Positions 22,650 through 35,039 of a DNA stretch of 64,000 nucleotides are shown here, piece by piece. Source of the DNA: Paramecium pentaurelia. Its lineage: Eukaryota; Ciliophora; Oligohymenophorea; Peniculida; Parameciidae. The position numbers and the translations under genes were made by a program. The stretch spans positions 746,914 through 810,913 of the forward strand of contig CAJJDO010000018.1 in NCBI GenBank assembly GCA_905183005.1. The letters are read 5' to 3'. Positions within the stretch are counted from its first letter, which is position 1, and each line of letters begins with the position of its first letter. The notes under the pieces are model-generated. The model was not told the origin of the DNA. It saw nothing but the letters and a program-made list of their open reading frames with translations, and searched no databases.

Positions 22650-25600
22650 ATGAACTAAAAGTAGAAATAAACACTTTTAAACTATTTTTGCTAATGCAGC
22701 AATGATAAAATAAATGTTATCTCTTAAATTAGGGATTTTCGAAACAATGATATGGTAAATGTTGTTGCCAGAGCTAATCTAGCTTAATAGTTAATATTAT
22801 TTTAATAAAACATACATGAAGCATATGAATTATTAATTGATTTAATAGGACTTGAATCATAAAATGTAAAATGTGTTATGCACACTGCAGCAATCAACTT
22901 TCAAGTTTTTGAAATTTTGGGTATTTAAAAATAATGCCAACTCTTGATTGATATAGCAAATAATTATTAAATACCAGATTGTGCAGTTCATCTATTTTTT
23001 ACATAACCATATTAAGATTAAATGAAAGAGACAGCATAAATAAAGAATGAAAGAATTAGATATTTGTGTAGATGCCATTTAGCATTTATATTAGAAATTC
23101 CTGATTCAGAAATAGGACATTTGAATGAAATTTTAAAATTTACCCGCTTTTTTGTTATGGATTCAAAAATAGTTATTAATGATGATGTTATATTCTATTT
23201 AAGAAATGAATTTAATCGTCTTTAGAAATCAGAACTACATGAACTTGGATTCTCTCAATATAGTAAAAGAAACACACTTAATTTAATAAAGAAAAAAGAA
23301 TTTATATAGATTGATAAAAAAATAATTAATCATTTTACTGTTGAAATAACAGTATATAAATTAATTGCATCTAACTTTTAATTAAGTTTTATAAGTTCAA
23401 TTTAAATAATTAGGTTTAATATGTTATTACTAAACTTACTATATAAATATAATAATGATATTGATCTCTCCTTTTAATATAATGATATGGAGAATGATCC
23501 CCAATAGATTTTTCCTTATTTACTCTAAATAATCACTTTATTAATACAATTAAATTAAGAAAAAATTATAATTAAAGTATTATCCTTGATTCACACACTT
23601 AAATTTACAAAGATGGATGATATATAAAAAGTCAATGATTCAGCTAATCTTTTATTAAAGTAATAACCAAATCAATAGATTATTGATTCATTATTACCAG
23701 TATTTAAGAAATATACTTAAGAAATATATCATAGATTTGCAATATTTAGTAATCAATCAATTGACTTTTCCACTGTTTCAAAAGAACAAACTATACATAA
23801 TTTAATCACTTCAATTTTTATTAAATAAGACAAAGATTATTTGGCTGCCAATTTTGATAAGTTATATGAATTAATGTGTAATGGTATTTAACTTATAGAA
23901 ATTTAGTTGATTCAAATAATCCAAGAAGAGACGTTTGCGAATTCCTTGAATTAGTTTACTTATTATAGTATCGATATGATTAGAAATTTCTTCAAACTAA
24001 ATTGACAGAATTTTTTTCTTATTCTTAGGAAGATTTAAATAGCACTCTATTAATGATTTATCAATAATTAGAAATAGATGTGAATATCAAGTAACCTTAA
24101 ACTCTTTCTTTTGAATATATTTCTATAATATCTAAGTTATTACACTTAATCTTAGTTATATGTTAGAATCCTAAAAATAAGAATCTTTATATGGAATATT
24201 TCTCTATGTAGATGCAATTCATTAATAATTTTGATAAGAAATTACCCAAGGAATCTGATTATAAAAATAAAGGCAAAATATTGAATTGTCCACTTAATAA
24301 TGAAATGGCAGACATAAAAAAAGCAAAAGCAATGTTATTGAACTTAGCCTTAATAGAGAGAGTATATAAATTACATAAAATTGATAATCGTTAAATTTTA
24401 TTATTGAAATTATCTATTCTATCATATCATGATAGTGTTCCAGAATACTTACTATTATAATTATCAAAATCTTCATAAAATTTTAAAGATTTAAAGAAAT
24501 AATATCCTAATGCTTCTATAATAAAGGAAATTAATTTTTATTCTAAAATTGAGAAATTAAAAAAGAATTTTGGTTAAGAAATAAAATTGAAATCTTTATA
24601 AGGGGTTCCTACATTAAATAAATTTTTGAAACATGCTCAAAAACTATTATTTTAGAAATAAGTGAGTGTAATAACTAAATTATAAATATTGGAATAATTA
24701 ATGCCTTAATTAACTAGTTCTTTATTTGAATTTTAAGAGAAACCAAAATATCAAGATGAATTATTTTAATAATCAGATATTCATATATTTAAAATAGAAC
24801 ATAAAGAATTTATTTCATTTTATTTAGGTAATGGTGAATTATGCACTCCAGCTCTATTTATAAATTATAGAGCAGAAGCTATTTATGTTTATTTACAAAT
24901 ATGTTATAAGTTATTAAAATTTTTAAAATATTTAGGTTTTTATAAAACTATAAATACAATATCTAATTCAATTATTTTATTCTCTCAAAGAGCTTTAGGA
25001 ATAACTGTCTTAGTGAATATATATTCATAAATACCTTGGTTAATTGAAACTTAATAATGGTAATAGATAACAGATGGAGTTTGTAATGTTGTGAAATATT
25101 TGAATAAAAAGTAAGATTATGCATAAGTTACAAGTGAGAATACAAGACAATCCTTGTATCGTCAAAGAAGAAGTTAATGGGCTAAATTAAAGGAATCTCA
25201 TGCTAAATTAGTATAATGTTTTGATGAAAATAATTTATTGAAAGGAAAATTCTATAAAGCTTTTTTTAATTTTACTTTAGAATATTTATGTTTATTGAAT
25301 CATTCAAATCCTTATTTGTATGAAAAATTATTATTAAAATAAACAAGATCATTTGAATTGAAAACAAATTGCATAATTTTAAAATAATTATTTAGATGTA
25401 CAGATGCTAAATAATATTGTTTTTTGGTAGATGAAAATTGTAGACATGAATTAGTTTTAGATTAAGTAATATTAGAATAGATAATTCCTGTTCTTGTATT
25501 GGGATTATGTGAATAATAAATTAATTAAAATGTATGCAATTATGGATATTAGATGTTTATATTAATTTAAAATCAATTAGCATAATCACTTCATTCTAAT

Positions 25601-26887
25601 ATCGATTAATCTAAATTATATATGTATTTATATTTAAGATTAAAAGAATTTCTGGCTGATTTTTAACCTTAATTTATTAAATAAATATAATGTAAATGTC
25701 CATAATAAAAAAAATATGATAAAAATAAATTTGAATTTGATTTGATTGCAACTTTAGCTTCATTTTAGATGAATTAAAAAAGAATACTCTTATAATAAGA
25801 AGATATCTCTATAATGAAATGTGAAAATCTAAGTAGAACTTCTGAATTAGCAAGTATCATTGATATTTCAATTAAAAGAGATATTGTTGTAATTAATTTC
25901 TTTGAATTTAATGGAGAAAAAATTATATTAATCTCTAAATATTGTCATGCAACAAAATAATGTATTAATAAATAAGTCAATCTAATTAATAAATGCTTAT
26001 AATTTAAAGATGCCTTGATGTATTATCTAAACTTAATTTAAGAAAATATTGATTGTTTAGATGAAACTTCAAGTGCTCCTGGATAATGGTGGTCAAGAAG
26101 AGATTATTATGAATAATAATTATTAAAAAGATAATCAAGTATAGAGTATGCATTATCAGATCATATAGATTTTATTTATAAATCTGATAGTCCTTTACTT
26201 ATATTAAGTCCATAATTATAATTACTTCCATGGGATCATATCAAAAATACTGTATTTAACAGAGTTTTATCTTTGGGTCATATTTTGGATTTAACTAACT
26301 TACCTACTGATCCAAAATAAGATTTATTTTATGTCTTAAATCCAGGAAATGATTTATAAAAATCAGAAAAGAAAATATTACCATTATTAAAATAATATAA
26401 TTTAAAAGGTATAGTAAGAGAAAAACCAAATAAAGAATTAATTGTAGAATGTTTATAAAAGAAAGACTATTATTTTTATATTGGACATGGAGGTGGTGAA
26501 TAATATATTAATGAAAAATAAGTTTTTTAAACTTAAATTTATTTAAGTGGAAGACCTTATTTATTAGGTTGTAGTAGTGCATAAATGATTGATTTAGGAA
26601 AATTCAAAGGCACTAATCTATCTTTTTAAGAAATCTATTTGGATCATGTTGATTGGCATGGATTGGCTGTTTCATATCTTCTTAGAGGTTGTCCATCTCT
26701 ATTTGGATCACTTTGGCCTATTACTGATAAAGATGCAGATTAATATGCCTTAGATTTCATCAATGAATATGGAAAAAACTAGGATCTTAAACCAGAATTA
26801 ATTATAATGTAAACAAAACCAAAATGTAATTTGAAAGTATTAAATGGTGCTGCATTTGTATTATATGGAATACATGAAATGAAATGA
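22650..26887 (+). CDS. Separase (cysteine protease of the C50 family)
   Basis: A protein of 1,404 residues starting MNQKQKQTLLNYF. Separase cuts the cohesin kleisin at anaphase to release sister chromatids. The C-terminal 230 residues are diagnostic: FYIGHGGGEQYI with the catalytic His, PYLLGCSSAQMIDLG with the catalytic Cys, then YLLRGCPSLFGSLWPITDKD and a final YGIHEMK. The long N-terminal part is helical repeat-like and poorly conserved, as in all separases. One 23-nt intron, 23884-23906, makes the frame exactly 1,405 codons. No securin candidate is seen nearby. An SCC3-like cohesin gene lies 17.6 kb to the left. Confidence 0.92.
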
Positions 26888-27100
26888 TTTTATAACTAAT
26901 TTTCATATTAATTTCTATAATTATTTTCTAAATATTTCAAATAAAATTATTTATATTTCTGTCCTTCTCTTTTTGTTATAACATTGATTCAGTATATATA
27001 TATTTTTAATTCATTTTATTTTAGCTTTTTCTGCTTTTTTTGAACAAATGAATTTAGACCAATATTTAATTCTCAAATTTAATTCAAAAAATTTAATAAA

Positions 27101-27448
27101 ATGGCGTTTGGGTTAATGTCTGAATTAAAATATATCAAATGTATTATTTGTAATGCCTTGCCTTGCATTTGATTTTAGAGTAATATGTAAAATTTAAATA
27201 AAGATTTAGTGATAATATTCTATTTTAATTAGAGACTGATTAATCTTCCTCTATAAATTTTAAATAAGGGCACTTTGATAAGTAATTTAGCAAAAGATGA
27301 AATTAGAATGGGATTATTAACAAACAAATTTTAAGATTGTAAATATATTATTGGAATTTTAAAGTTTGCAATAAAGGGAATTGATAAATTTAGATTATTG
27401 AATAAGAAGATGAGAATTATATTAATTATTCAAAATAAATATATATGA
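27101..27448 (+). CDS. Possible small hypothetical gene
   Basis: From MAFGLMSELKYIKC a frame of 98 codons is obtained by removing a 29-nt GTA...TAG intron and a 25-nt GTA...TAG intron. The product contains QYVKFKQRFSDNI and FDKMGLLTNKFQD and a basic helical end. No family recognised. Both introns have perfect ends and normal length, which argues for a real gene. Confidence 0.35.
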
Positions 27449-27743
27449 AGCTTTATTATAGCTAATCATATAAAAATAGTAGTAAGATACATTAATTATA
27501 TATATTGATTTTTTAAGATAATCCATTCATAGAAATAGTTAATATATAATATATAAAAAAGATCTTATATACTTATATCTTTGGGTAACACACTACTCTC
27601 AATAAAGTAAAGAGTGTATGATTTGAAAAACTAAAATAAAAGGAAAAAACATATCCAATAACTTAACATACTTAAATTAATATATAATAATGAAAAAGAA
27701 TTGGTGTTTATTTAGAATATTTTTTATGATTAATGAATCAATA

Positions 27744-28936
27744 TCAAATTTCTTCTCCAGCTGATTATCTTAAAGCTAATTATTCTCTTAAGGTTCTTAA
27801 TTCCTTATTGACTAATCCGATGGTTTATGAAACGACATCTCTGTCAGAGGTTCTGGCAGATCTAGCATCTTAGTAATCTTAGACGGCTTCTTCACATTAG
27901 GTGAATCTGTCAGTTCTGTCAGCAGTGACGTTTTCAATTCTTTAGTTGGTGGTGTCAAGTGAGGCTTCAACTTAAGCAATGACATCATTCAAAGCAGCCA
28001 AATCTGATTAAGCGTTAGCAAGAGCAGTTCCGGCAACAGTGAGGGAGATGACAACAAAGTTTCTGGATTTCTTGTATGCTTCAACTCTCTTATCTTCAGC
28101 GAATCTCAATAAGGACAATGAATCAGCAATCTTGGCTAATAATTCATCAGCTAAATCGATGATCTTTGAGACAGCTCCAGCATCAGCTAATTATTCAACC
28201 TTTGAGGCAATTGTGGCGAAAGCTTTGAATAATTTGCTGTATCCCTTTCTGTGTTAGAATTTGGCAGCCTTCTTAGCAGATTAGGTGAAGTGTTTTTAGA
28301 TCATGCTAGCAACTTCCTTGGTGAATTTGTGAACTGGTTATCTAGTGGCTTTTCCTTTTTAGATGAAGGATTCGTGTTCAATGTTATCAGCGAAGAGTCT
28401 TCTAGCTTCAGCAATGATAGCTGTGGCTTCTTAGTGTTCTAAGACTTTCTCTTCAAAGTCAGCGTTTTCTTCAGCTCTTTAAGCATCGAGTTCATCTAAA
28501 TCCTTTTAGTATCCCTTGACTTCAGCTTATTTTTAGGCAACTAATCCTTATAAGATTCCTCTTTATGGGTATAATTATCCTTCTAATCTAGCTTCTAATT
28601 CAATCTTCTTTCTGTTAGATTCAGCCAAATCCTTATCGAAAGCTGAGATGTCCTAGAATTTTATAAGTGTATATGTCTTACAACTGTGCATGCATCTTAG
28701 TATTCGTGGTTTCTGGCATCGTCTTCCTTTTATTCAGCAACATATCTGTCTTCCAAATCTGTCAAGGTTTAGAGTAATCTGTCTAATGGATCTCCTGTTT
28801 AGAGTTCGAGCCAGATGGTGTCGAACAATGTTCTTCCGAATGGTGATTAGTCAATCTTCTTGATTGTTGCAATGACATCAGCTTATGTTGATGAGGCTAA
28901 CACAATGAGTGCTAAGGCAAGGATTATTGTTTTCAT
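27744..28936 (-). CDS. Trichocyst matrix protein (TMP family)
   Basis: Trichocyst matrix proteins are acidic coiled-coil proteins packed as a crystal in the dense-core secretory organelles (trichocysts) of Paramecium; they are made as precursors and cut during maturation. This 387-residue product has a signal peptide (MKTIILALALIVLASSTQA), then the typical SPFGRTLFDTIWLEL and GDPLDRLLQTLTDLEDRY blocks, long Ala/Glu/Leu/Lys coiled coils and an ending AGEEI. I place it near the T1/T4 types. One 29-nt intron, 28653-28681. Codons are much richer in C- and G-ending forms than neighbours, as expected for a very highly expressed gene. Stop TGA 27744-27746. Confidence 0.93.
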
Positions 28937-29247
28937 TTATAATAATAATGAAAATTTGAAAAAAGTTAGTCGTTTTTATTCCTCAATAAATGACGTCTTA
29001 TTTTGTTTTATTAATAACCTATTGACTAATTTTGATTATAATATTATAGATTTCTAAATCATTCAATTAAACTTCAATAAATCATTTAATTAAACTCAAT
29101 CCAAGTCTAATATGGTTAATCTATAATTTAATGATTTTAAATATGATTGAATTTATTTTTAATATGAATTATTTTTGATAATACTAAAATGAAAATAAAC
29201 TAATATATATTATGAAAAATAGAATAAAAAGAGATGGATTATATAAA
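28937..29247. other. Intergenic upstream of the trichocyst gene
   Basis: About 310 bp holding the presumed promoter of the trichocyst gene and the 3' end of the next minus-strand gene. Contains two near-copies of a motif around TCATTTAATTAAAC at about 29055-29095. Confidence 0.4.
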
Positions 29248-30312
29248 TCAAAATAATTGAGATTCATTAGAATGCAAAACATTAAAAAAGTCATTGGGAA
29301 ATCTACTTTTTGGTACTATTGGTTTGTTTTGCTATATTTTATTAGTGATTTTTGAATATTAAATTCTACTTTATTCATTAAATTTTTTTTTTAACTCTCC
29401 TGTTGATAGAAATAACAAATCTAAAATTTTTTCTTTTGTTTATTGACTAATTTAATTTTAATAGTTTGTATTTTTTTGTGTATTCTTTAAATTATTTTAA
29501 ATTTCATCTTCTTTAAAAAATTAAGAAAATTCATCATCACAAGGCATATCTATATGATGTTTTGTTGGGAATCTTTGAGATTCATTAATATATTAATGCC
29601 CAAACTGTCTTTTTAAACTTGTAGAGTTTCTATTCTCACAAATACTACCAATTCTATAGGGATCATCTGGTTCTGTCTTCAATATTGATTACTTTTCTTT
29701 TGAATAACCTCTTTATAATTAATATAGAATTTCTCTTGAATCATCAAAATCTCTCTTTGCCTAATATTTAATTGGAGAATGAACTATTTCACTTGGTTCA
29801 GTATTAGTTTTTTGAAAAGGTACATGATTTGATCTATTTCGAGCTTTTGCTGAATCATTTCTCAATCTTATATTGCTATGCTAACTGAAGCGAATAGTTT
29901 TTTTTGGTTAAGTGGCAAGTTCACTGATGTTAGGTTCATCAGACTTAAATCTTCTTGGCGTTGGCTACCTCATTTAGATATTAAGATTTTCGAAGCTTTT
30001 AAATTTTGACAAAGATTAATCACATTATTATTGTATTTGAGGTGAAGGTAAGGATGGTAAATCTACTTTATTACTTTTTAAAATTCTCAATCTATATCAT
30101 ATTTATAATTAATACTAATTATTATTTCTTTTTAGTTGAGGAGAAGTAATAGCTTAGGTGATAATGGGAGCTGGTCTTTTAATATTTGATAATCGATTTT
30201 AACTTTTTGATTTTGATTCATCATTTTATTATTGACTAAAGCTTTGTTTACTTGATTGATTTCTATAGGATAAATGATTCACAGGTTTAATGAAGTATGG
30301 CTATTACCTCAT
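29248..30312 (-). CDS. Hypothetical basic, disordered protein
   Basis: 346 residues from MRQQPYFIKPVNHLSY to NESQLF at TGA 29248-29250, with one 24-nt intron near 30093-30116. It is rich in Arg, Ser, Asn, Gln and Pro, with many possible phosphosites (SPQLKR, TPRRFKSDE, HSPIKYQ). A short ordered box near the C-terminus reads ILDLLFLSTGELKKKF. No known domain. Could be a cytoskeleton-linked or regulatory protein; this is a guess from composition only. Confidence 0.7.
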
Positions 30313-30628
30313 ATGATTAATATAATTTTATGATTGTTAACAATATAAATGTATATTTAAAATAGGTTTCAAAATAATCAATTCGAATTCTTAAATTTAC
30401 AAATCACAAAATGACATCTTATCTAAACCTAGAAATCTAAGAATAAACTCCTATTATTTTATTAATAAAGAGATAAAAAAGAATAAATTATTGAATAAAG
30501 AATCAATATAGTAAGTATTTTACTTATTAATTTATATAAAATATTTTTGAAAACTTTTGACTTTTACAAATAGTATAAGTTCTTAATTAAAAAATAGTTA
30601 AACAATTATAATTGATAAAGACAATAAT

Positions 30629-33600
30629 TCAGAATTCTTCTTAAGAACAAATCTATTCTAAAGCTAATTTTATTTATTTAGTAAATAACTCCTTAGTAGT
30701 ACTATTCAAATAGTTATTTAATACTAGTATAATAATTCTATTATATACCTTGATATCCTTAGGTAATTAACTCCAAAGTCTATTGTGGTAATATCAGAGT
30801 ATTCTTATATTCTTAAAGCAATTAAACAAGTTATTATTGAAACTAATTAATTTAAATGTATATATACTTCACTTGGATTAAATAAAGAAATGGCAAATAA
30901 GATATCACTATTAGGTGATGAAAATTTTAAAATCTTAGGAAAAGCAACAATTATTGTAAATGCTAATGAAAAAATGGATGTTAAAATTTGTTTGCCAGTA
31001 GTGTAAACATCTAATGTTTTCTTTTTTATCATATCTGTATCCACTTATTCACCAATAACTCCTTCTTATATTAAGAATTGCATAACATTGCAAAGAATAC
31101 TAGCAATTTAAGATAATTAAAGTGCTTCTTCATTTATTTGTTCTTCACCTTTTAGTTATTTAAAATTTAATATCTCTTTCAAAGTACCTTCTGATATAAT
31201 TAATAAATCTAAATAAACATCTGATCCACATCTATAAGCTAATGTCTCACTATGTTCAGAGCAGATCCCTTCTAAACATTCAAACAAGTACTTTTTATAT
31301 TTTATTAAATTAAGAAATAAAGGCTTATATACAGTTATAAGCTACAATTATTTTTTAAACAAATTTAAATATGAGGAATCTTAATAGATTACAAAAAAGC
31401 CTTAATTAATTTATTTAGAACTTGACACCTACCCCATCACTTTTAATAATTTAGCAGCCATCTTCAATATTTAATCCTTGACTAGCTAACCTTATTATAT
31501 ACTAGTTTAAGCTTGTAATATTAAATAATCAATAGATGTAATAAAGAATGTTGTAGCTTTGCCATATATTTAATAGAGTAGAATTTAAATGTTTTCATTT
31601 GATAATCTTGTATTTCTAATTGTATTTTTATATAATTACTTATTTTTAAATATTGAACATAAGAGTGCTGTTAATCCTAAGGATGAATCATAATCTTATA
31701 CAAATATTTAAGTGTTATCAGTAGATAATAGAGATGATAAATCAGGAAATCTAATTATATATAATATATATATTACACAATTCTTAAGAATACTCTATAT
31801 ATATTATCTACTTCTAATTCATCTACTACTCCAATCATATCCCATAAATATTTGAGCATATTAATTTTATTAGTTTCATTAGTAATAGATTTTTTTATTT
31901 ATTTGTAAATATCAACTAATGCAGGTACATAATCATCTAATTAATCATCAACCCAAACTAAAGAAACCAATTTATAAACTTGTTTTCTTTTCTTTATATA
32001 CTAAACTTCATTAAAACATGTTAAATCCATCTATAAGAAGAATTATTTCAACATACTACTAATAGAACTCTATCTAAAGAATCTTCTATCCAATTATCTC
32101 TTTAATCTAAATTTATAAATCAATAAATACTTTTCATATGTATATTATAAAATAATAAAGCTATATTCTACTAAATCTGGATCATGAAATGTAAATATTT
32201 AAAAACTATAATTATACATAAATATTACCATTTTTCTAAGCAACTCTCTATAACTATTAAATAATTAGATTGTATTGAATTATCTTTTCCTAAACTCATA
32301 GATCTACTATTACAATTAATTTATTACAATTATGATTAAGATATCACTATCTTTTATGTTTCTTCATAGTATAAATTCTCGATAGTTTAAGATATATATG
32401 TTTAAATAAATATTAGTATACTAGTGTGATATAATTTGCAAACATAATTCTATATATTTATCTTAATTTATTTTTTACATCTGCAGGAATATGAATTTTA
32501 TTTGTAAATGCAATCAAATCAAGTATTGCTTATAATAATATACGAGTTTAAGGATGACCCTCTGGTTTACTTTATTAAAATTGAGAATCTATTCCACTTA
32601 ATAATTCAACTTATGCTGGACTTAAAACAAGAGCAGATATTAAACACAACAAAGCACTAAATTTTTCTTTAATTTTAATAAATTATTACATAAAGTTATT
32701 AATTGTTCTTGTGGTTACAATGTTTAAACTTGCTAAATTTAATAATATTAAATACAATTATGGGTAAATTTTTTAATAAGTCTGAAATCACATTTAAACA
32801 TTCAACTGTATTTTATTGATAAACCTAAATGCATAGATGAAAACTTTTGTCCAAGAATTTTTTTATTTTTTTAATAGGATAATTTGGTGGTATTTCAGAA
32901 AAAGGATTTCCATTATAAAATGCATGAATTAATAACTTAAAACTCAAATTTACAGAATTTTACAATAATTTAAATTATTGTAAATATTGAGAACTGTAGA
33001 TGTTAATTTAAAATAAAAATTAATGCCAAACTTCCTATAATTTGATGAAAACACTGTTTGATGATAGTTTTATTCCTTAATTATTGAGAATTAAATGATT
33101 TATTTTATTTAATTAATTAACACATTGATCAAACAAATCCTAAAATTTTCTTAATTTTTTTAAAGTAAAATTTGACTAATAAATAATTAACAGATACTTA
33201 CAACTAATCTTATAGCAAAAGAGCAAACTTCATTTGAAAAATTAGTATTATTCAAGTATAATTCATAATTATTTAATAGAAATAGTAAGCCTTCCCAAAG
33301 TGTTCTTCTTACAATCTTTTTAAAATTATGCTTTGAGAAAAATAAGGTTAATCTTGCTGAAGCAATCCTTTAAACAATATTTAGTATTCTAATTGAAATG
33401 GCTTAATCCAAAGTATAAAATTCAATAATTGCTCTAAAATATTCTTAATTTAGCTTTTCATCATTAAGTATTTTGAAATATGAATCTGGAAACTAAATTT
33501 ATTATGATAAATGATTTACATTAATTATTAGGTTTTCTTTAGAATCATGATCAACATCAATTTCATAAAAACTCAGATTGAAATTAAATGTAAAAAATGA

Positions 33601-34413
33601 ATTAAGTAATGATATTAATGAATCAGCATATGATTTATCTAATCGATATATATATAAAAAAGATCCTATTTTCAATTAATTTTAAACAAGTTTATGTGTC
33701 TATTCTAATAATGTAGATAATGACTATCTAATAATATTTAATAAATAGCAACCTTTGAAACCCCATCATTACTTTTCTAAATTCTAGATAACCAGTTGCA
33801 TAATAATATTAGCGAACACAACTTAATAGATTTTCAAATAATTTGCATCCCAAAGATAAAATTTAAACATTTTATGTATAAAAAAATGTGTTAATAAGTT
33901 TTTCTACTAATTACTCTGGTGCAATTATTTCAGACCAATATTTTCTTAACATAAAGGCTAAAGCAAACAAAACTGTGTTTTAAACATAATTTTGATGTTG
34001 CAAACCTTTTGAAAAATAATTTATCACTATTTCTAAGTGCATTGTCACAATTGTAGTAAAATGTTATCTTTCATTACTAATAAATTGAATATTTTATAAA
34101 CCTTTCATATTCTTCATAACTTTATGATTTTCTTTATGGAGTCGGAAGTACATTAACAAACTTACAACCTGCAGCAATTGATTTTTGAAGTAATGTGTAA
34201 ATCACAAAAGTTGTTTCTTATTTACAATCCACTTCTATAATGTTTTTTAATAATTGCAAATTATTCCAATCCAATATGAATTTTCTTAATTGTTCTAAAA
34301 CTTATTGATTTTTCTATAAAATACAATAAAATCAATACCGCAAAATCTCCAGCAGAATATGATTATAAGCAATAATTATGAATTGTTTATTAGAGTGCAG
34401 ATGTACTATTCAT
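30629..34413 (-). CDS. Exportin-4/7-like nuclear transport receptor
   Basis: A gene of 3.8 kb encoding about 1,100-1,200 residues of HEAT-like helices. The N-terminus (SALQQTIHNY...VLEQLRKFILDWNNLQ) and the central block FPDSYFKILNDEK...ISIRILNIVQRIASARLTLF align with exportin-7 (IPTSWRSAFLDF...SPLVLSCLVQIASVRRSLF) in the same order, including the preceding F.FN...EID segment. The ending LNNYLNSTTKELFTKQIKLALEQ fits the family's last helices. These importin-beta relatives carry cargo with Ran-GTP across the nuclear pore. Many short introns occur; the first is 25 nt after residue 25, and a late one of 23 nt starts GTTAAT. Exon details are incomplete. Confidence 0.7.
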
Positions 34414-35039
34414 ATAATTAAATAATTAATATAATACAAAATAGTGAATAATAGAATATTTAAAACTTTGAGGAAAATCAAAACAATACAATATTTGATA
34501 TTGTTAATATTTAATATTCAATTCCAAAATTAGATATTATGATTTCACAAATTGGCGGAGTTTTGTAAAATCTAAAATAATATAAATTTAATTTCAACAA
34601 CAAAATTAATTAATGTGAAAATGAAAAAAGAAATAAATCCAATTTATCTAATAAAATAGTATATTATTATTTATAAATTTTATCAATAAATCATTAAAAA
34701 TTTTTATAAATCACTCCAATAATATATGATATTCTTAATTAATATTTATAATAGAAGGTTTAATTATTATAATTCAAAATATATTGATACATTAGAAACA
34801 TAAAAGTTTATTCTCAATTAATATAATCTTACAAATGTTTCAATTAAAAAAGATTGAAAAGTATTATCTCAAAATACTTCAAAAAAGGCGGTTAAATTTG
34901 AATGTAGAAAAGTATATTTTATTATATACTATGAAATGTATTAATTAATATGTTTTATCAATAATTATATTTAAATTTGAAATAATGAACTTGTAATGGA
35001 ATCCTTATTACATTTCAAAAGAAAATAATTCATAACTTA
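34414..35039. other. Intergenic between divergent genes
   Basis: About 0.6 kb between the exportin-like start and the cyclin start; presumably both promoters. The only possible gene is the small frame at 34539-34787. Confidence 0.45.
34539..34787 (+). CDS. Possible small ORF
   Basis: 83 codons from MISQIGGVLQNLKQYKF to TGA 34785-34787. The first 40 residues look coding; the rest is hydrophobic and low complexity. No match recognised. May be a remnant or chance. Confidence 0.2.

Noticed and set aside
27580..27630. Possible hairpin around CACTACTCTC...GAGTGTATG
   Set aside because: Arms pair imperfectly and are short; not better than chance in this composition.
28039..28442. Plus-strand frames inside the trichocyst gene
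   Set aside because: They are shadows of the minus-strand matrix protein, whose signal peptide, family blocks and intron are clear.
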